This document shows positions 10,715 through 21,193 of a stretch of DNA of 64,000 bases, in pieces; position 1 is the first letter of the stretch; each line of letters opens with the position of its first letter. Source of the stretch: Zoroaster sp. YZ-2022 (taxonomy: Eukaryota; Echinodermata; Asteroidea; Forcipulatida; Zoroasteridae); contig CM055831.1 of assembly GCA_029582265.1 (NCBI GenBank), positions 28,272,189 through 28,336,188 on the forward strand. Direction: 5' to 3'. The position numbers and the translations under genes are program-made. Below the pieces are notes generated by a model. The model did not search any database, was not told the origin of the DNA, and worked only from the letters and a program-made list of their open reading frames with translations.

Positions 10715-11995
10715 TCATTTATTGGTGTGGACTCTCTGATGACGTCTTAGATTGCTTCCTCGTGAGAAGGTTTTTCCACAAATGTCACACACAAATGTTT
10801 TCTCATTGGTGTGGACCCTCTGATGACATCTTAGATTGCTTCCTTGTGAGAAGGATGTTCCACAAATGTCACAGACAAATGGTTTCTCATCAGTGTGTAC
10901 CCTCTGATGACGTCTTAGATTGCTTCCATGTGAGAAGGATTTGCCACAAATGTCACAGACAAATGGTTTCTCATTGGTGTGGACCCTCTGATGACATCTT
11001 AGACTGCTTCCTTGTGAGAAGGATGTTCCACAAATGTCACAGACAAATGGTTTCTCATCAGTGTGTACCCTCTGATGACGTCTCAGACTGCTTCCATGTG
11101 AGAAGGAATTGCCACAAATGTCACAGACAAATGGTTTCTCATTGGTGTGTACACTCTGGTGACGTCTTAAGTCATTTCCTTGTGAGAAGGATTTTCCACA
11201 AATGTCACAAACATATGGTTTCTCATTGGTGTGGACCCTCTGATGACATCTTAGACTGCCTCCTTGTGAGAAGGTTTTTCCACAAATGTCACAGACAAAT
11301 GGTTTCTCATTGGTGTGTATTCTCTGGTGACATCTTAATTCATTTCCTCGTGAGAAGGTTTTTCCACAAATGTCACAGACAAATGGTTTCTCTTTGGTGT
11401 GGACCCTCTGATGACATCTTAGATTGCCTCCATGTGAGAAGGATTTTCCACAAATGTCACAAACAAATGGTTTCTCATTGGTGTGTACCCTCTGATGACT
11501 TCTTAAACCACTTCCTTGTGAGAAGGATTTTCCACAAATGTCACAAACAAATGGTTTCTCATTGGTGTGTACCCTCTGATGACGTCTTAAACCACTTCCT
11601 TGTGAGAAGGATTTTCCACAAATGTCACAAACAAATGGTTTCTCATTGGTGTGTACCCTCTGATGACGTCTTAAACCACTTCCTCGTGAGAAGGATTTTC
11701 CACAAATGTCACAAACAAATGGTTTCTCATTGGTGTGTACCCTCTGATGATACCTTAGACTGCTTCCATGTGAGAATGATTTTCCACAAATGTCACAGAC
11801 AAATGGTTTCTCATTGGTGTGTACACTCTGGTGACGTCTTAAGTCATTTCTATGTGAGAAGGATTTTCCACAAATGTCACAAACATATGGTTTCTCATTG
11901 GTGTGGACCCTCTGATGACATCTTAGACTGCCTCCTTGTGAGAAGGATTTTCCACAAATGTCACACACAAATTGTTTCTCATTTGTTAGATCCAT
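10715..11995 (-). CDS. C2H2 zinc-finger array protein, copy 2 (15 fingers)
   Basis: A 426-residue frame starting MDLTNEKQ and holding fifteen intact 28-residue C2H2 fingers, all joined by TNEKP, TKEKP or TDEKP linkers. The finger scaffold is almost invariant (FVCDICGKSFS...LR.HQRVH). Variation is concentrated at the DNA-contact positions: residue -1 is Q, H or R; residue 3 is S, N, D, G or E; residue 6 is R, C, Y or S. Such proteins bind extended DNA sites in the nucleus. No effector domain is present in the frame. Of the three copies this is the longest and the only one with every finger complete and a start codon in frame, so it is the best candidate for a functional gene. A strong antisense frame over the same array is a shadow of the 84-base period. 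Confidence 0.8.
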   Translation of the reverse strand: MDLTNEKQFVCDICGKSFSQGGSLRCHQRVHTNEKPYVCDICGKSFSHRNDLRRHQSVHTNEKPFVCDICGKSFSHGSSLRYHQRVHTNEKPFVCDICGKSFSRGSGLRRHQRVHTNEKPFVCDICGKSFSQGSGLRRHQRVHTNEKPFVCDICGKSFSQGSGLRSHQRVHTNEKPFVCDICGKSFSHGGNLRCHQRVHTKEKPFVCDICGKTFSRGNELRCHQRIHTNEKPFVCDICGKTFSQGGSLRCHQRVHTNEKPYVCDICGKSFSQGNDLRRHQSVHTNEKPFVCDICGNSFSHGSSLRRHQRVHTDEKPFVCDICGTSFSQGSSLRCHQRVHTNEKPFVCDICGKSFSHGSNLRRHQRVHTDEKPFVCDICGTSFSQGSNLRCHQRVHTNEKTFVCDICGKTFSRGSNLRRHQRVHTNK

Positions 11996-13060
11996 TGGAT
12001 GACTTGTGCTTCAGGTTGAGAACACAAAGTATCAAACGGCTTGTCATTGGTGAAGACTTTCTGACTCAAGCAGCTTTCTATAGGAAAAAATAAAGGTAAT
12101 TAATAAACAATTTATTGAGGCAGGAATTCGATAGTATAAGAGCAGGGTTGAAATTTCCCCAAGACCACCAGCCCAAGTGGATTAACAGAATGACTAACTA
12201 GATCTACTTGGTTTGATAGTCTAGGGGCTAGTGTACAAATATAAGAAACACATCATCACAATTAAAAATAAATTGTTTTTGCTGACAGTGCAAGGCAGTT
12301 CTTTGGCATTTTTACTATAAACTTTTTTGAATGAGCTTGAAATACAAACATACATTCATACATAAACACAAGAGTGAGCAGAAGTTAGTGTCCTGGGACC
12401 GGACAAATGATTACACATGAATAGACAGAGTAAAACAAAACAAATAAACTAATAACAAGCAAAACAAATGTAAAACAAATGTAAAAATGTCTGTAGAGAG
12501 AAAGAAAAAAATGATAAAAAAGGAAAAAGTATTCATTCATTCCCTTCTTTGAAATTGGTTAGATATAATAAAGTATTCTGTTTATGATCTTATCAATTTC
12601 AATGAAAAATTTTCCATAATGTTGTCATAATACAAAAAAAACGTTCAAATTATTATCCAAAAAAATTCCCACCCAAATAATACTAATTATTGTTAATATG
12701 TTTAAAAATTAACCGATCGACAGTAATAAAGTTTTTAACAATAAATTCGGTATCAATTTAAATTCAGTTAAAAAGTATAATTAAATGCAAAAAAAGATCT
12801 GTACATACGAGTTGGCATACGTACGAGTTGACGTCACATAAAGTACAAGTTTACATGAGTACGAGTTGGTAAATGTACGACTCTAGTGTTAATGTGTAAA
12901 AGTAGTCGGCAACTCGTACTGTAGTAGCCTTCTGGCCGTGCTATGTCACCGAGATTTCAGGTCCTCTTAATTATTTCATGAAATTGTGTGTCACACGCCA
13001 CATTTACATGGAAAGAATGTCGTGTCCGACCGCCACTTTTTAAGGGCTTTTTTGGATTTT

Positions 13061-14340
13061 TTTTGCAACCACTAACCAGTTAAACAATGATTCTATCGAT
13101 TTTTGTGGTACAGAAAGCGAAAACTATCTTTAAAATCCACTTTTATGATGGTTTTCGGACTTTATTTCCCTTCTAAAAAAATTCTCCCCTTCAGAAAATA
13201 GAAGGATCCTATTATAGTTGCCACTGCGCATGTACAATGACTGCGTTGGTCACTAATTGTGGAGTTTACAAGATCAGACTGACAACTGAGGAAGTCATTG
13301 TATCGTCCATGTACGTAATTCGCCGCACTCGTGAAATGACGCACTTACCTTTGGCTTAGCATTTCTCGGAAAACTTACAAAACTATGGCGTATTACTGGT
13401 TGCATAAACTTATCTATAACTAGTATAAGTCGTGCTTGTTCCAGAAATAAAAATTATAGTAAAATTGTATGATTTACTGGAGTTAGTGCTTGTGAAAGTG
13501 GAAAAAGTTGTTTAACCACTGATTTTACTAGATACAAATAGTAAGAGATTTACATGACCTCAATTTTTTTTCACGAACATCTGTGATTTTATTGTTCTAT
13601 GCCATCAACAAGCTGTTGTCTGTGGAAACCAAAATATATGAATGCTTTGCATTTGCAATGATTTTTTAAAGAAATACTGATCCTCAAAATGGACACATTC
13701 CTTATATTATAGAAGAAGCGAACGAAGACTACTTAATTCGTTGGTGTTTATTTCGATGGTAGTGGAAAATTATTGAGAAAATGAAACATTAATATCATGG
13801 CTATGAAAAGAAATCTTTTATTTGACAAAATGTTAACAGCATTTTTACACATTTCAAAGTTTTAAAGTACTTTTTGCAAATTTTTTTACCACCTTCCATT
13901 TTATTGGTCTTTCAAGAATATTGATTAAAAGTTTTGAGAGCTTCTCCAAATTATACCATTTTTTTTTTTAAATCGAAAACAATATTTTTATTTTCAAGAT
14001 TAAAAACAATTTTACAACCATCTGGAATAAGATGAAACATGATTCAACTGTTTTTCTTCTTGGGTACATTTTTCTGTGCCCCCATCAACTTTAACAGTTT
14101 GGGGCCTGAGTCATTATACCATGGAGGAACTTTTCCTTCCTCCATGATTATACCAACATCAATTCTCAAAAAACGGCGCTCAAGTCGTCCACGCGTATGA
14201 TCATGCATTGAAATTCAGCATTTTACAAGAGAATCCTTCACTGAAACAAACTGAAACACCAAACTGCTAATTTCATTTGTAAGTTACCGTGCAGTTGATT
14301 ATATAACCTTAGGTGCGTCATTTAGGGTAAATTGAGGATA
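13061..14340. other. Non-coding stretch with repeat R2 copy
   Basis: No gene was found. The part 13190-13320 is another copy of the R2 repeat (GGATCCTATTATAGTTGCCA, GACAACTGAGGAAGTCATTG). The rest is AT-rich without long frames. Confidence 0.5.
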
Positions 14341-14348
14341 TAGGCCTA

Positions 14349-14478
14349 CCTGCCTACTAGCTGTGGTGACCGCAGCCCTACTACCTGACTTTTACAACTT
14401 CTGACATTACCGTCCGTTAATGTCAGAAGTTGTAAAAGTCAGGTAGTAGGGCTGCGGTCACCACAGCTACCTGCCTAC
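14349..14478. repeat. 9-bp target duplication CCTGCCTAC around foldback
   Basis: CCTGCCTAC stands at 14349-14357 and again at 14470-14478, immediately outside the foldback element. Removing the insert and one copy leaves a continuous R2-type repeat (GGCCTACCTGCCTACCAAAAA), and the R2 copy near 59050 shows that this continuity is the original state. Confidence 0.8.
14358..14469. mobile_element. 112-bp perfect foldback element
   Basis: Arms 14358-14409 and 14418-14469 are perfect 52-base reverse complements, starting TAGCTGTGGTGACCGCAG, with an 8-base loop CCGTCCGT. The 9-bp flanking duplication shows that it inserted as a unit. A 9-bp duplication suits a Mutator-like element and 8 bp would suit hAT; with so little interior the family cannot be decided. 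Perfect arm identity suggests recent insertion or arm correction. Confidence 0.8.
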
Positions 14479-14539
14479 CAAAAATTCCTGATATTTCATG
14501 AAATAAATATCCTGGAATAATTTGAAGTATTCCTGGTGT

Positions 14540-15900
14540 CATGGGTTTTCGATCGTATAATGGGAAAATTGTTCGTAAGCAGAAACTAAATGGAATTTAA
14601 AAAAATCATTTAACAAACCTTTTAATCTGACAATTTCAGTTCATGTTGAAATCCTCGTAGTAGTCGTAGTTGCAGTCTTTCGTTCCGAAAGATCGTCCGG
14701 CATTTACTGTGGTACAGTTTTATAGCTCCATGGGTACAGTGTACGCGGGATGGAAGCACCGTACCGCGCCGTCATATGTTTTCGATCCTTTCATTGGACG
14801 TCAATTTTTTACATCAACTTCAGACGCTAGTATGGCATGCAAAATGTCTCAAAAATGGTAGAAGTGTTGTCCAAACTTCCACTGCCGCTAGTGAGACGAT
14901 TATTTTAGTTAATAAATAAAGTCAAAAACGTTTTTGACTAGGGAAATTATTAAGGATCCATTATCCATAACGATGATTTTACAGTTTCAGTGGTGAAATC
15001 CACACAGGGAGGAGCTCAGCAGAGATAATTTTGGTCATTTTAGCCTGTACCATTAACTGATGTGTGTGTGAGATATCTTTTTATTGTTCTTAATAATAAT
15101 ATTGTTCATTGTTATTTTATTGATTGCCTTTTGTATATTATATCTTTATTCTTTTTGTTTTACTTTTTACTTTGGGGGGGGGGGGGGGAACACAGCCAGG
15201 AAAGTGGAAGTTTAATATTTCTTGCAACCAACAATATTTGTTTTCATTTTGTTTTCTTTTTTACTTGTTGAAATAATATTTGCTACAATTTATAGTACAA
15301 TTCATTTTTTTAAATCTGTTTCGGTTTTTATTCTTCTGACTGATGGTGGCAAGGGCACCAAAATATCGAATGCCTGCGAACAACACGTACTGGTGTGCAA
15401 AATCTTAAGTGTATCCAGTGATTGTGAAAACACCCCAAGCCTTTTCGGAATTGTGCGCGCAATGAATTATGGGAGTTGGGTTTTGGGGGAAAAAGTGAAA
15501 CGAACGCACATGTTTGTGCACAAAGTCAATGGAGGATAAAGGTGGTCGGCCAGAAATGGACGGTTTAAAAAAAAAAAATACGTATTATAGCAAAATTATA
15601 TGGACAATAGAGAACATTTTTAAGAAATCAGTTAAAAATTGATATCATTGATATCCCCCGAAAACTACGCAATTGGAGGAATTCTCAACTGATTTCTGGA
15701 TATAAGGCAGCGGTGGGGACGAGCGAAATGTGTGCAAATTAACTTGTTTCTGTCGAAAAATGATTTTAGGACTATTCAATGAAGGAAATATGGAAACTAT
15801 AATATCATGCATTTAGTAATTATAATTCCCATTTTTATAATTTTGGGAAAAACGAGCCCGTGAAAATGATCCTATATTGCTGTCGACTAAAGGCCAGCTT
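14540..15900. other. Non-coding stretch, no gene seen
   Basis: Short frames only. It holds a G14 run at about 15174-15188. The segment 15540-15700 (CCCCCGAAAACTACGCAATT...GGAGGAATTCT) resembles 25440-25630, just left of the Polinton, so it is a dispersed or segmentally copied sequence. Confidence 0.45.
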
Positions 15901-15906
15901 TAGTCG

Positions 15907-16417
15907 AGTGAGTCGACGCGTGGATTTTTACGATTGTGGCGCTCGGGAGTTGAACAAATTAATATCACTTTTTATTAGTGTCATTTTGTTGTCGCAGTTT
16001 TTTAAAATAATTTTTTTTTAGCACAAAATCTTTATTGATTAGCTCGTATTCGCACACATGTATAGATGGAAATGCGCATGCAGTTGTCTGTGTGTGTGCA
16101 TGAAGCGAAAATCTAAGGCGCCATTTTCAATTAACCACCCACACTGCAATGCGCATGCGTATATAAAAGGCACCGCGCGCACAAGCTCAGGATCCAAGAG
16201 GGCGAGTGGTGACCTTGCTAAGTATTTCTATGAAAGAAAGTGATTTGCATTTTTGAGAGCTCGTTTAATGTTTGAATAAGAAAGCAGTGACGTGTTCACA
16301 AAGTCGAATGAGAACAGCGACAGCTAATGAACATATCCTGACATAATGCATATTTCACTGGCGACTACATTGTAGCAGGCACGTAGCCAGAGTTGGAATT
16401 GGGGGGGGGGGGGGGGC
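15907..16417. repeat. Direct repeat D, copy 1 (tandem, 817-bp period)
   Basis: Nearly identical to 16724-17234. Shared landmarks are GAGTCGACGCGTGGATTTTT, GGAAATGCGCATGCAGTTGT, GCATGCGTATATAAAAGGC and GTAGCAGGCACGTAGCCAGA, ending in a poly-G run. A third, more diverged and truncated copy is at about 23780-23970. About 300 bases between the two copies contain GATGGCGCCCTC, which also recurs near 23570 and 23630. Confidence 0.8.
16160..16169 (+). promoter_or_regulatory. TATA-box-like site, copy 1
   Basis: TATATAAAAG preceded by GCGCATGCG and followed by a GC-rich stretch gives a textbook core-promoter look on the plus strand. No open frame of interest follows, so it may belong to a transposable element or a non-coding transcript. 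Confidence 0.35.
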
Positions 16418-16723
16418 ACATTCCGTGCATGCTCTTGTGAGCCAGAATTTTTCGCACAATTAATTGTTTTCATAATTTGTGATTTTATACTCAGCAGAGC
16501 CATATAATTGGGATCACTGGAGACGGCTCTGATACTCAACAGAGCCGAAAATTGATACTCAGAACAGGATGGCGCCCTCGTGTAACACCGTTTAGGCTAG
16601 TTTGTCTGGGGAGTTTTTGCAAATAAAAGGTCCCTGCATTTTTATTGTCAGTGATCGTCTGAAGGTCAGGAATTGGACATTTTACTGGTATGCAAATTTT
16701 GTATGATACTTTCGGCGAATGAG

Positions 16724-17234
16724 AGTGAGTCGACGCGTGGATTTTTACGATTGTGGCGCTCGGGAGTTGAACAAATTAATATCACTTTTTATTAGTGTCA
16801 TTTTGTTGTCGCAGTTTTTAAAATAATATTTTTTTAGCACAAAATCTTTATTGATTAGCTCGTATTCGCACACATGTATAGATGGAAATGCGCATGCAGT
16901 TGTCTGTATGTGTGTGCATGAAGTGAAAATCTAAGGCGCCATTTTCAATTAACCACCCACACTGCAATGCGCATGCGTATATAAAAGGCACCGCGCGCAC
17001 AAGCTCAGGATCCAAGAGGGCGAGTGGTGACCTTGCTAAGTATTTCTATGAAAGAAAGTGATTTGCATTTTTGAGAGCGCGTTTAATGTTTGAATAAGAA
17101 AGCAGTGACGTGTTCACAAAGTCGAATGAGAACAGCGACAGCTAATGAACATATCCTGACATAATGCATATTTCACTGGCGACTACATTGTAGCAGGCAC
17201 GTAGCCAGAGTTGGAATTTGGGGGGGGGGGGGGG
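16724..17234. repeat. Direct repeat D, copy 2
   Basis: Second member of the tandem pair described at 15907-16417; differences are a few substitutions and homopolymer lengths. It ends in a long G run, followed by a further G-rich segment (17290-17370). Confidence 0.8.
16978..16987 (+). promoter_or_regulatory. TATA-box-like site, copy 2
   Basis: Same TATATAAAAG site in the second direct-repeat copy, with the flanks unchanged. Confidence 0.35.
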
Positions 17235-18249
17235 TGGGACATTCCGTGCATGCTCTTGTGAGCCAGAATTTTTCGCACAATTATTTGTTGGGTATGGGGG
17301 GGGGGATGGCCCACCCCTTTGAATTTTTGAAACTCTGACATTTTGTTTGGGGGGGGGGGGCTGTGCCCCCCCGTAGCTACGTGCCTGCATGTCCTGTATT
17401 CTTGTATACGGCAATTGTTTATGTTTGATTCAGAAAGTGAAGAGAAATTGATCCCATTCGAATGACTTACACAATTAAATACATGACTATTGTAAAAATC
17501 CCAATCTGTACCAATGAATTGTCAAGCTGTTCTCGTTCAACAATTAATTATAAATCCATATTACAGGGAAAGACTTCCAAAGTGAGGCAGTTGTGATTTA
17601 CTGATGAAAGCTTTGCTTTTAAGTGTTTTGAAAAGTGATTAGTGTTTAAACTGATACATTTTCTGAGGTAAACATCTATGCCCCATTGGAGGGTGTTTTT
17701 TTTTTATTAATCCAATTAGAGAGGGGGCTTTTATGATGGGCTTGTTTGAATATAGTGGTCATTATTCCCAGACAGTTACATGGCTGAAATGAAATGGGTC
17801 ATAACCAAAATAGACACATTGGTAGTATACAAGGATGAAACGCCTACCCCCCCTCAAAAAAATTGCCCCACCTAAATATTTTCTCATATCTACCCACCTC
17901 GTCCAGCGATTTTGAAGGTGTTTAATTTTTTTAATGCTGCGTACGTCAGTTGGCACATTGACATCTTCACCGTACGTCTTACACACAATCCCCAAAATTA
18001 AAAAAAAATTAAAAAATAATTAAAATAAAAATAAAAATTAATGAAAATAATGCCAAATTGCTGTATAGCTTGATATGGATTGCTGAATAATAAGAACAAA
18101 AATTTGCCAGGGAGTTAAGTGAAGACAGACAAATAAGATAAAAATAACAATTCGGTACATAATGCTTTTAGAAGTTTAATATTAGGTATGACAAAACTCA
18201 GGTCTTGGCTTGCTGGAGGAGGGAGTGAACCGTCCAGATGAGATTGTAA

Positions 18250-18495
18250 AGGAAGGTATATAACATTGGTAATGTTGACAAAACTGCTTCTATGAGTATA
18301 CTTACTCTCTATGAATCGAGATATATATTGAAGGGAAGGTACACCATTGGTAATGTTGGCAAAACTGCTTCTATGAGTATGCTTACTCTCTTTGAATCAA
18401 GATATACATTGAAGGGAAAGTACAACAATGGTAATGTTGGCAAAACTGCTTCTTTGAGTATGCTTACTCTCTTTGAATCAAGATATAAATTAACT
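18250..18495. repeat. 81-bp minisatellite, about three units
   Basis: Same unit as the array at 8930-9425 (GGTAATGTTGGCAAAACTGC, ATGCTTACTCTCTTTGAATC). The matching open frames on both strands are an effect of the period. Confidence 0.8.
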
Positions 18496-18751
18496 AATCC
18501 CCTAGGTATTCTGGCTAGGAACCTTCCTGAATCCATCAGTGCACTTTTGGAAACATGCCCTTATCTTCAAAATGCACCATGTATTTTCTTTGATTTTTCA
18601 TATTCAACATTTAGGCTATGGCCTGTACTTCTTGCCAGGTAGTAATTTTGTCCCATTTGAAGAGGTGAAAGTACAAGTTCTAACTGCTGAATTTTCCCCA
18701 AAAACTGCACCAAGGAGGATTTTGCAGGATATTGGGTAGTTAGGGTTAAAA

Positions 18752-18985
18752 GGAAAATACAACATTGGTAATGTTGGCAAAACAGCTTCTACAAATATGC
18801 TTGCTCTCTTTCAAGATATACATTAGAGGGAAGGTACAACATTGGTAATGTTGGCAAAACAGCTTCTACAAATATGCTTGCTCTCTTTGAATCAAGATAT
18901 ACATTAGAGGGAAGGTATAACATTGGTAATGTTGGCCAAACTGATTCTATCAGTATGCTTACTCTCTTTGAATCAAGATATTTAC
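18752..18985. repeat. 81-bp minisatellite, about three diverged units
   Basis: Continuation of the array after about 255 bases of unrelated DNA. Units here carry ACAAATATGCTTGCTCTC in place of the usual ATGAGTATGCTTACTCTC. Confidence 0.75.
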
Positions 18986-19917
18986 ATACACATTAACAAA
19001 CCAACCTAAGAAAGTTTAAGCTTACTACACTGTGTCTTTAATGCGAAAATAGTGAAAATGTGGAATTTAGGAAAGAGTACTTCTTCCTAAATTCAAAATG
19101 GTAATTATTTCAATTTTCTAAATAATTACAGCAGATAAAATAATTTCTAGGGGAGATTCATACCATCAGCTTTACACAAAGTAAGTTTTACATTAGAATT
19201 TGAACATTTGGTAATTTTGATTCAAAACATCATTTTGAAAATATGACAACTTTCCATTGCCTACTGGTTAAGCTTGAGCAATATCGATTTTTTTCATCCA
19301 TGATATATCAGTAAACATATATTGCGATTATTTTTTCATTCATGCATGATTGCTTTACAGCCGATAACCACAGGTATGTACCCGTCTTCAAGCGTCACAA
19401 TAAAATTTGTTTGCAGAGCGTGTATGTACTGAAGTAGTTCACTTTTGTTTCTCACTTCCAAAAGCTAAATAGACTGTTCTAATTTTGTTTCCATGGAATT
19501 TCCGACTTGAATAGCTATGGAAATTTTTTTTAAATGCGATATATTTAATTAATCGCGATTTGCCGATATATCGATAAGTTAAAAAAGGTTCTCGATATCA
19601 TAATCGAATAAAAAAAAGGAATTGCAGTATTCAATATTAGCGTATTATCGCCCAAGCTTACTACTTATGGAGATAATTATTTGAAAGCTAAACTTGGTGT
19701 AGTTTGCAAACAGAAACCCTCCTAGTATAGCTGAACGAAATATCACTCCAAAAATGTGCTACCGTCTCAGAAATAGCTTACGAACGAATGAAGAAAATGT
19801 CACAAACCAATGTTTTTTTTCATAGGTGTGGAACTCCTGATGACTTCTTAATTAGTTGCTTCTGTATGAAAAAAAAAGGATTTACTACAGAAACCACAGA
19901 CAAATGGTTTCTCACTG

Positions 19918-20178
19918 GTAATAATAATAATAATAATGTGTGGACTTATAGCGCACGTATCCACCAACTAAGTGGTGCTCAAGGCGCATTCTTTTACGTG
20001 CATTACACAACACACGGGACCTACGGCTTTACGTCCCATCCGAAGGACGAAGCAATTATGGTTAAGTGCCTTGCTCAAGGACACAAGTGTCACGACCGGG
20101 CCTCGAACCCACACCCTGCTGCTGGCAATACCAGAACTTGAGTTCGGTGCGCTAGACCGCTCGGCCACGACACTCCAT
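19918..20178 (-). mobile_element. tRNA-derived SINE, internally shortened
   Basis: On the minus strand it begins TGGAGTGTCGTGGCCGAGCG, with a tRNA-type A box (TGGCCGAGCGG), and has a B-box-like GGTTCGAGGCCC region. It then continues with CTTGTGTCCTTGAGCAAGGC and ends in an (ATT)n tail, seen on the plus strand as (AAT)n at 19918-19936. It interrupts the decayed finger region of copy 3 at a place that is continuous in copies 1 and 2. A short duplication (TGGT) may flank it. It lacks about 110 bases present in the copy at 24024-24399. Confidence 0.8.
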
Positions 20179-20215
20179 GGTGGATCCTGTGGTAATTTAT
20201 TTGTGAGAAGGATAT

Positions 20216-21193
20216 TTAGCACAATGTTACAACCCAAGTCATTTTATTGGTGTGGACCCTCTGATGACGTCTTAGATGACCTCCACGTGAGAAGGATTTG
20301 CCACAAAGGTCACAAACAAATGGTTTCTCATTGGTGTGGACCTTCTGATGACATCTTAAATCACTTCCATGTGAGAAGGATTTGCCACAAATGTCACAGA
20401 CAAATGGTTTCTCATTGGTGTGGACCCTCTGATGACATCTTAGACTGCTTTCATGTGAAAACGATTTGCCACAAATGTCACAGGTAAATGGTTTCTCATT
20501 GGTGTGTACCCTCCGATGACATCTTAGATTGCCTCCTTGTGAAAAGGATTTTCCACAAATGTCACAGGTAAATGGTTTCTCATTGGTGTGTACCCTCCGA
20601 TGACATCTTAGATTGCTTCCATGTGAGAAGGATTTTCCACAAATGTCACAGGTAAATGGTTTCTCATTGGTGTGTACCCTCTGATGACATCTTAGATTGC
20701 TTCCATGTGAGTAGCATTTTCCACAAATGTCACAGACAAATGGTTTCTCTTTAGTGTGGACAATTTGATGCATTCTTAGTGAGCTTTCTTGGGTGAAGGA
20801 TTTGCCACAAATGTTACAAATAAATGGTTTCTCATTGGTGTGTACCCTCTGATGACGTCTTAGACTGCTTCCATGTGAGAAGGATTTTCCACAAATGTCA
20901 CAGGTAAATGGTTTCTCATTGGTGTGTACCCTCCGATGACATCTTAGATTGCTTCCATGTGAGAAGGATTTTCCACAAATGTCACAGGTAAATGGTTTCT
21001 CATTGGTGTGTACCCTCCGATGACATCTTAGATTGCTTCCTTGTGAAAAGGATTTTCCACAAATGTCACAGGTAAATGGTTTCTCATTGGTGTGTACCCT
21101 CTGATGACATCTTAAATTTCTTCCATGTGAGTAGCATTTTCCACAAATGTCACAGACAAATGGTTTCTCTTTAGTGTGGACAATTTGATGCAT
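20216..21193 (-). CDS. C2H2 zinc-finger array protein, copy 3, start displaced
   Basis: A 325-residue frame of ten complete 28-residue fingers plus one ending in the run-on tail HTNKMTWVVTLC. It starts only at an internal methionine within a finger (MHQIVHTKEKP). Further upstream the frame holds one full finger and a partial one, then a TAA near 21292-21300. The ancestral start ATGGATCTAAC is present at 21305 but reads out of frame and stops after 17 codons. A deletion has therefore joined the start region to the middle of a finger. A five-finger block of 420 bp is duplicated within the array. The first halves of many fingers read FTCDICGKSF. Best read as a copy that has lost its start, unless an upstream exon supplies one. 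Confidence 0.6.
   Translation of the reverse strand: MHQIVHTKEKPFVCDICGKCYSHGRNLRCHQRVHTNEKPFTCDICGKSFSQGSNLRCHRRVHTNEKPFTCDICGKSFSHGSNLRCHRRVHTNEKPFTCDICGKSFSHGSSLRRHQRVHTNEKPFICNICGKSFTQESSLRMHQIVHTKEKPFVCDICGKCYSHGSNLRCHQRVHTNEKPFTCDICGKSFSHGSNLRCHRRVHTNEKPFTCDICGKSFSQGGNLRCHRRVHTNEKPFTCDICGKSFSHESSLRCHQRVHTNEKPFVCDICGKSFSHGSDLRCHQKVHTNEKPFVCDLCGKSFSRGGHLRRHQRVHTNKMTWVVTLC

Larger units (their letters stand above)
8036..13060. repeat. Segmental duplication copy 2
   Basis: Matches 17430-22990 throughout. Shared pieces are the block with GACTATTGTAAAAATC, the 81-bp minisatellite, the ATGACAACTTT/TTGCCTACTGGTTAAGCT block, the zinc-finger array and its flanks, and a terminal block with ATCAATTTAAATTCAGT and GTACGAGTTG motifs. 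The spacing between equivalent points of copies 2 and 3 is about 9.3 kb. Confidence 0.75.

Noticed and set aside
10762..12093. 443-codon plus-strand frame over the zinc-finger array (also 1081-1641 and 19972-20487)
   Set aside because: It is the antisense shadow of an array with an 84-base period. The minus strand reads perfect C2H2 fingers, and the plus reading has no known domain.
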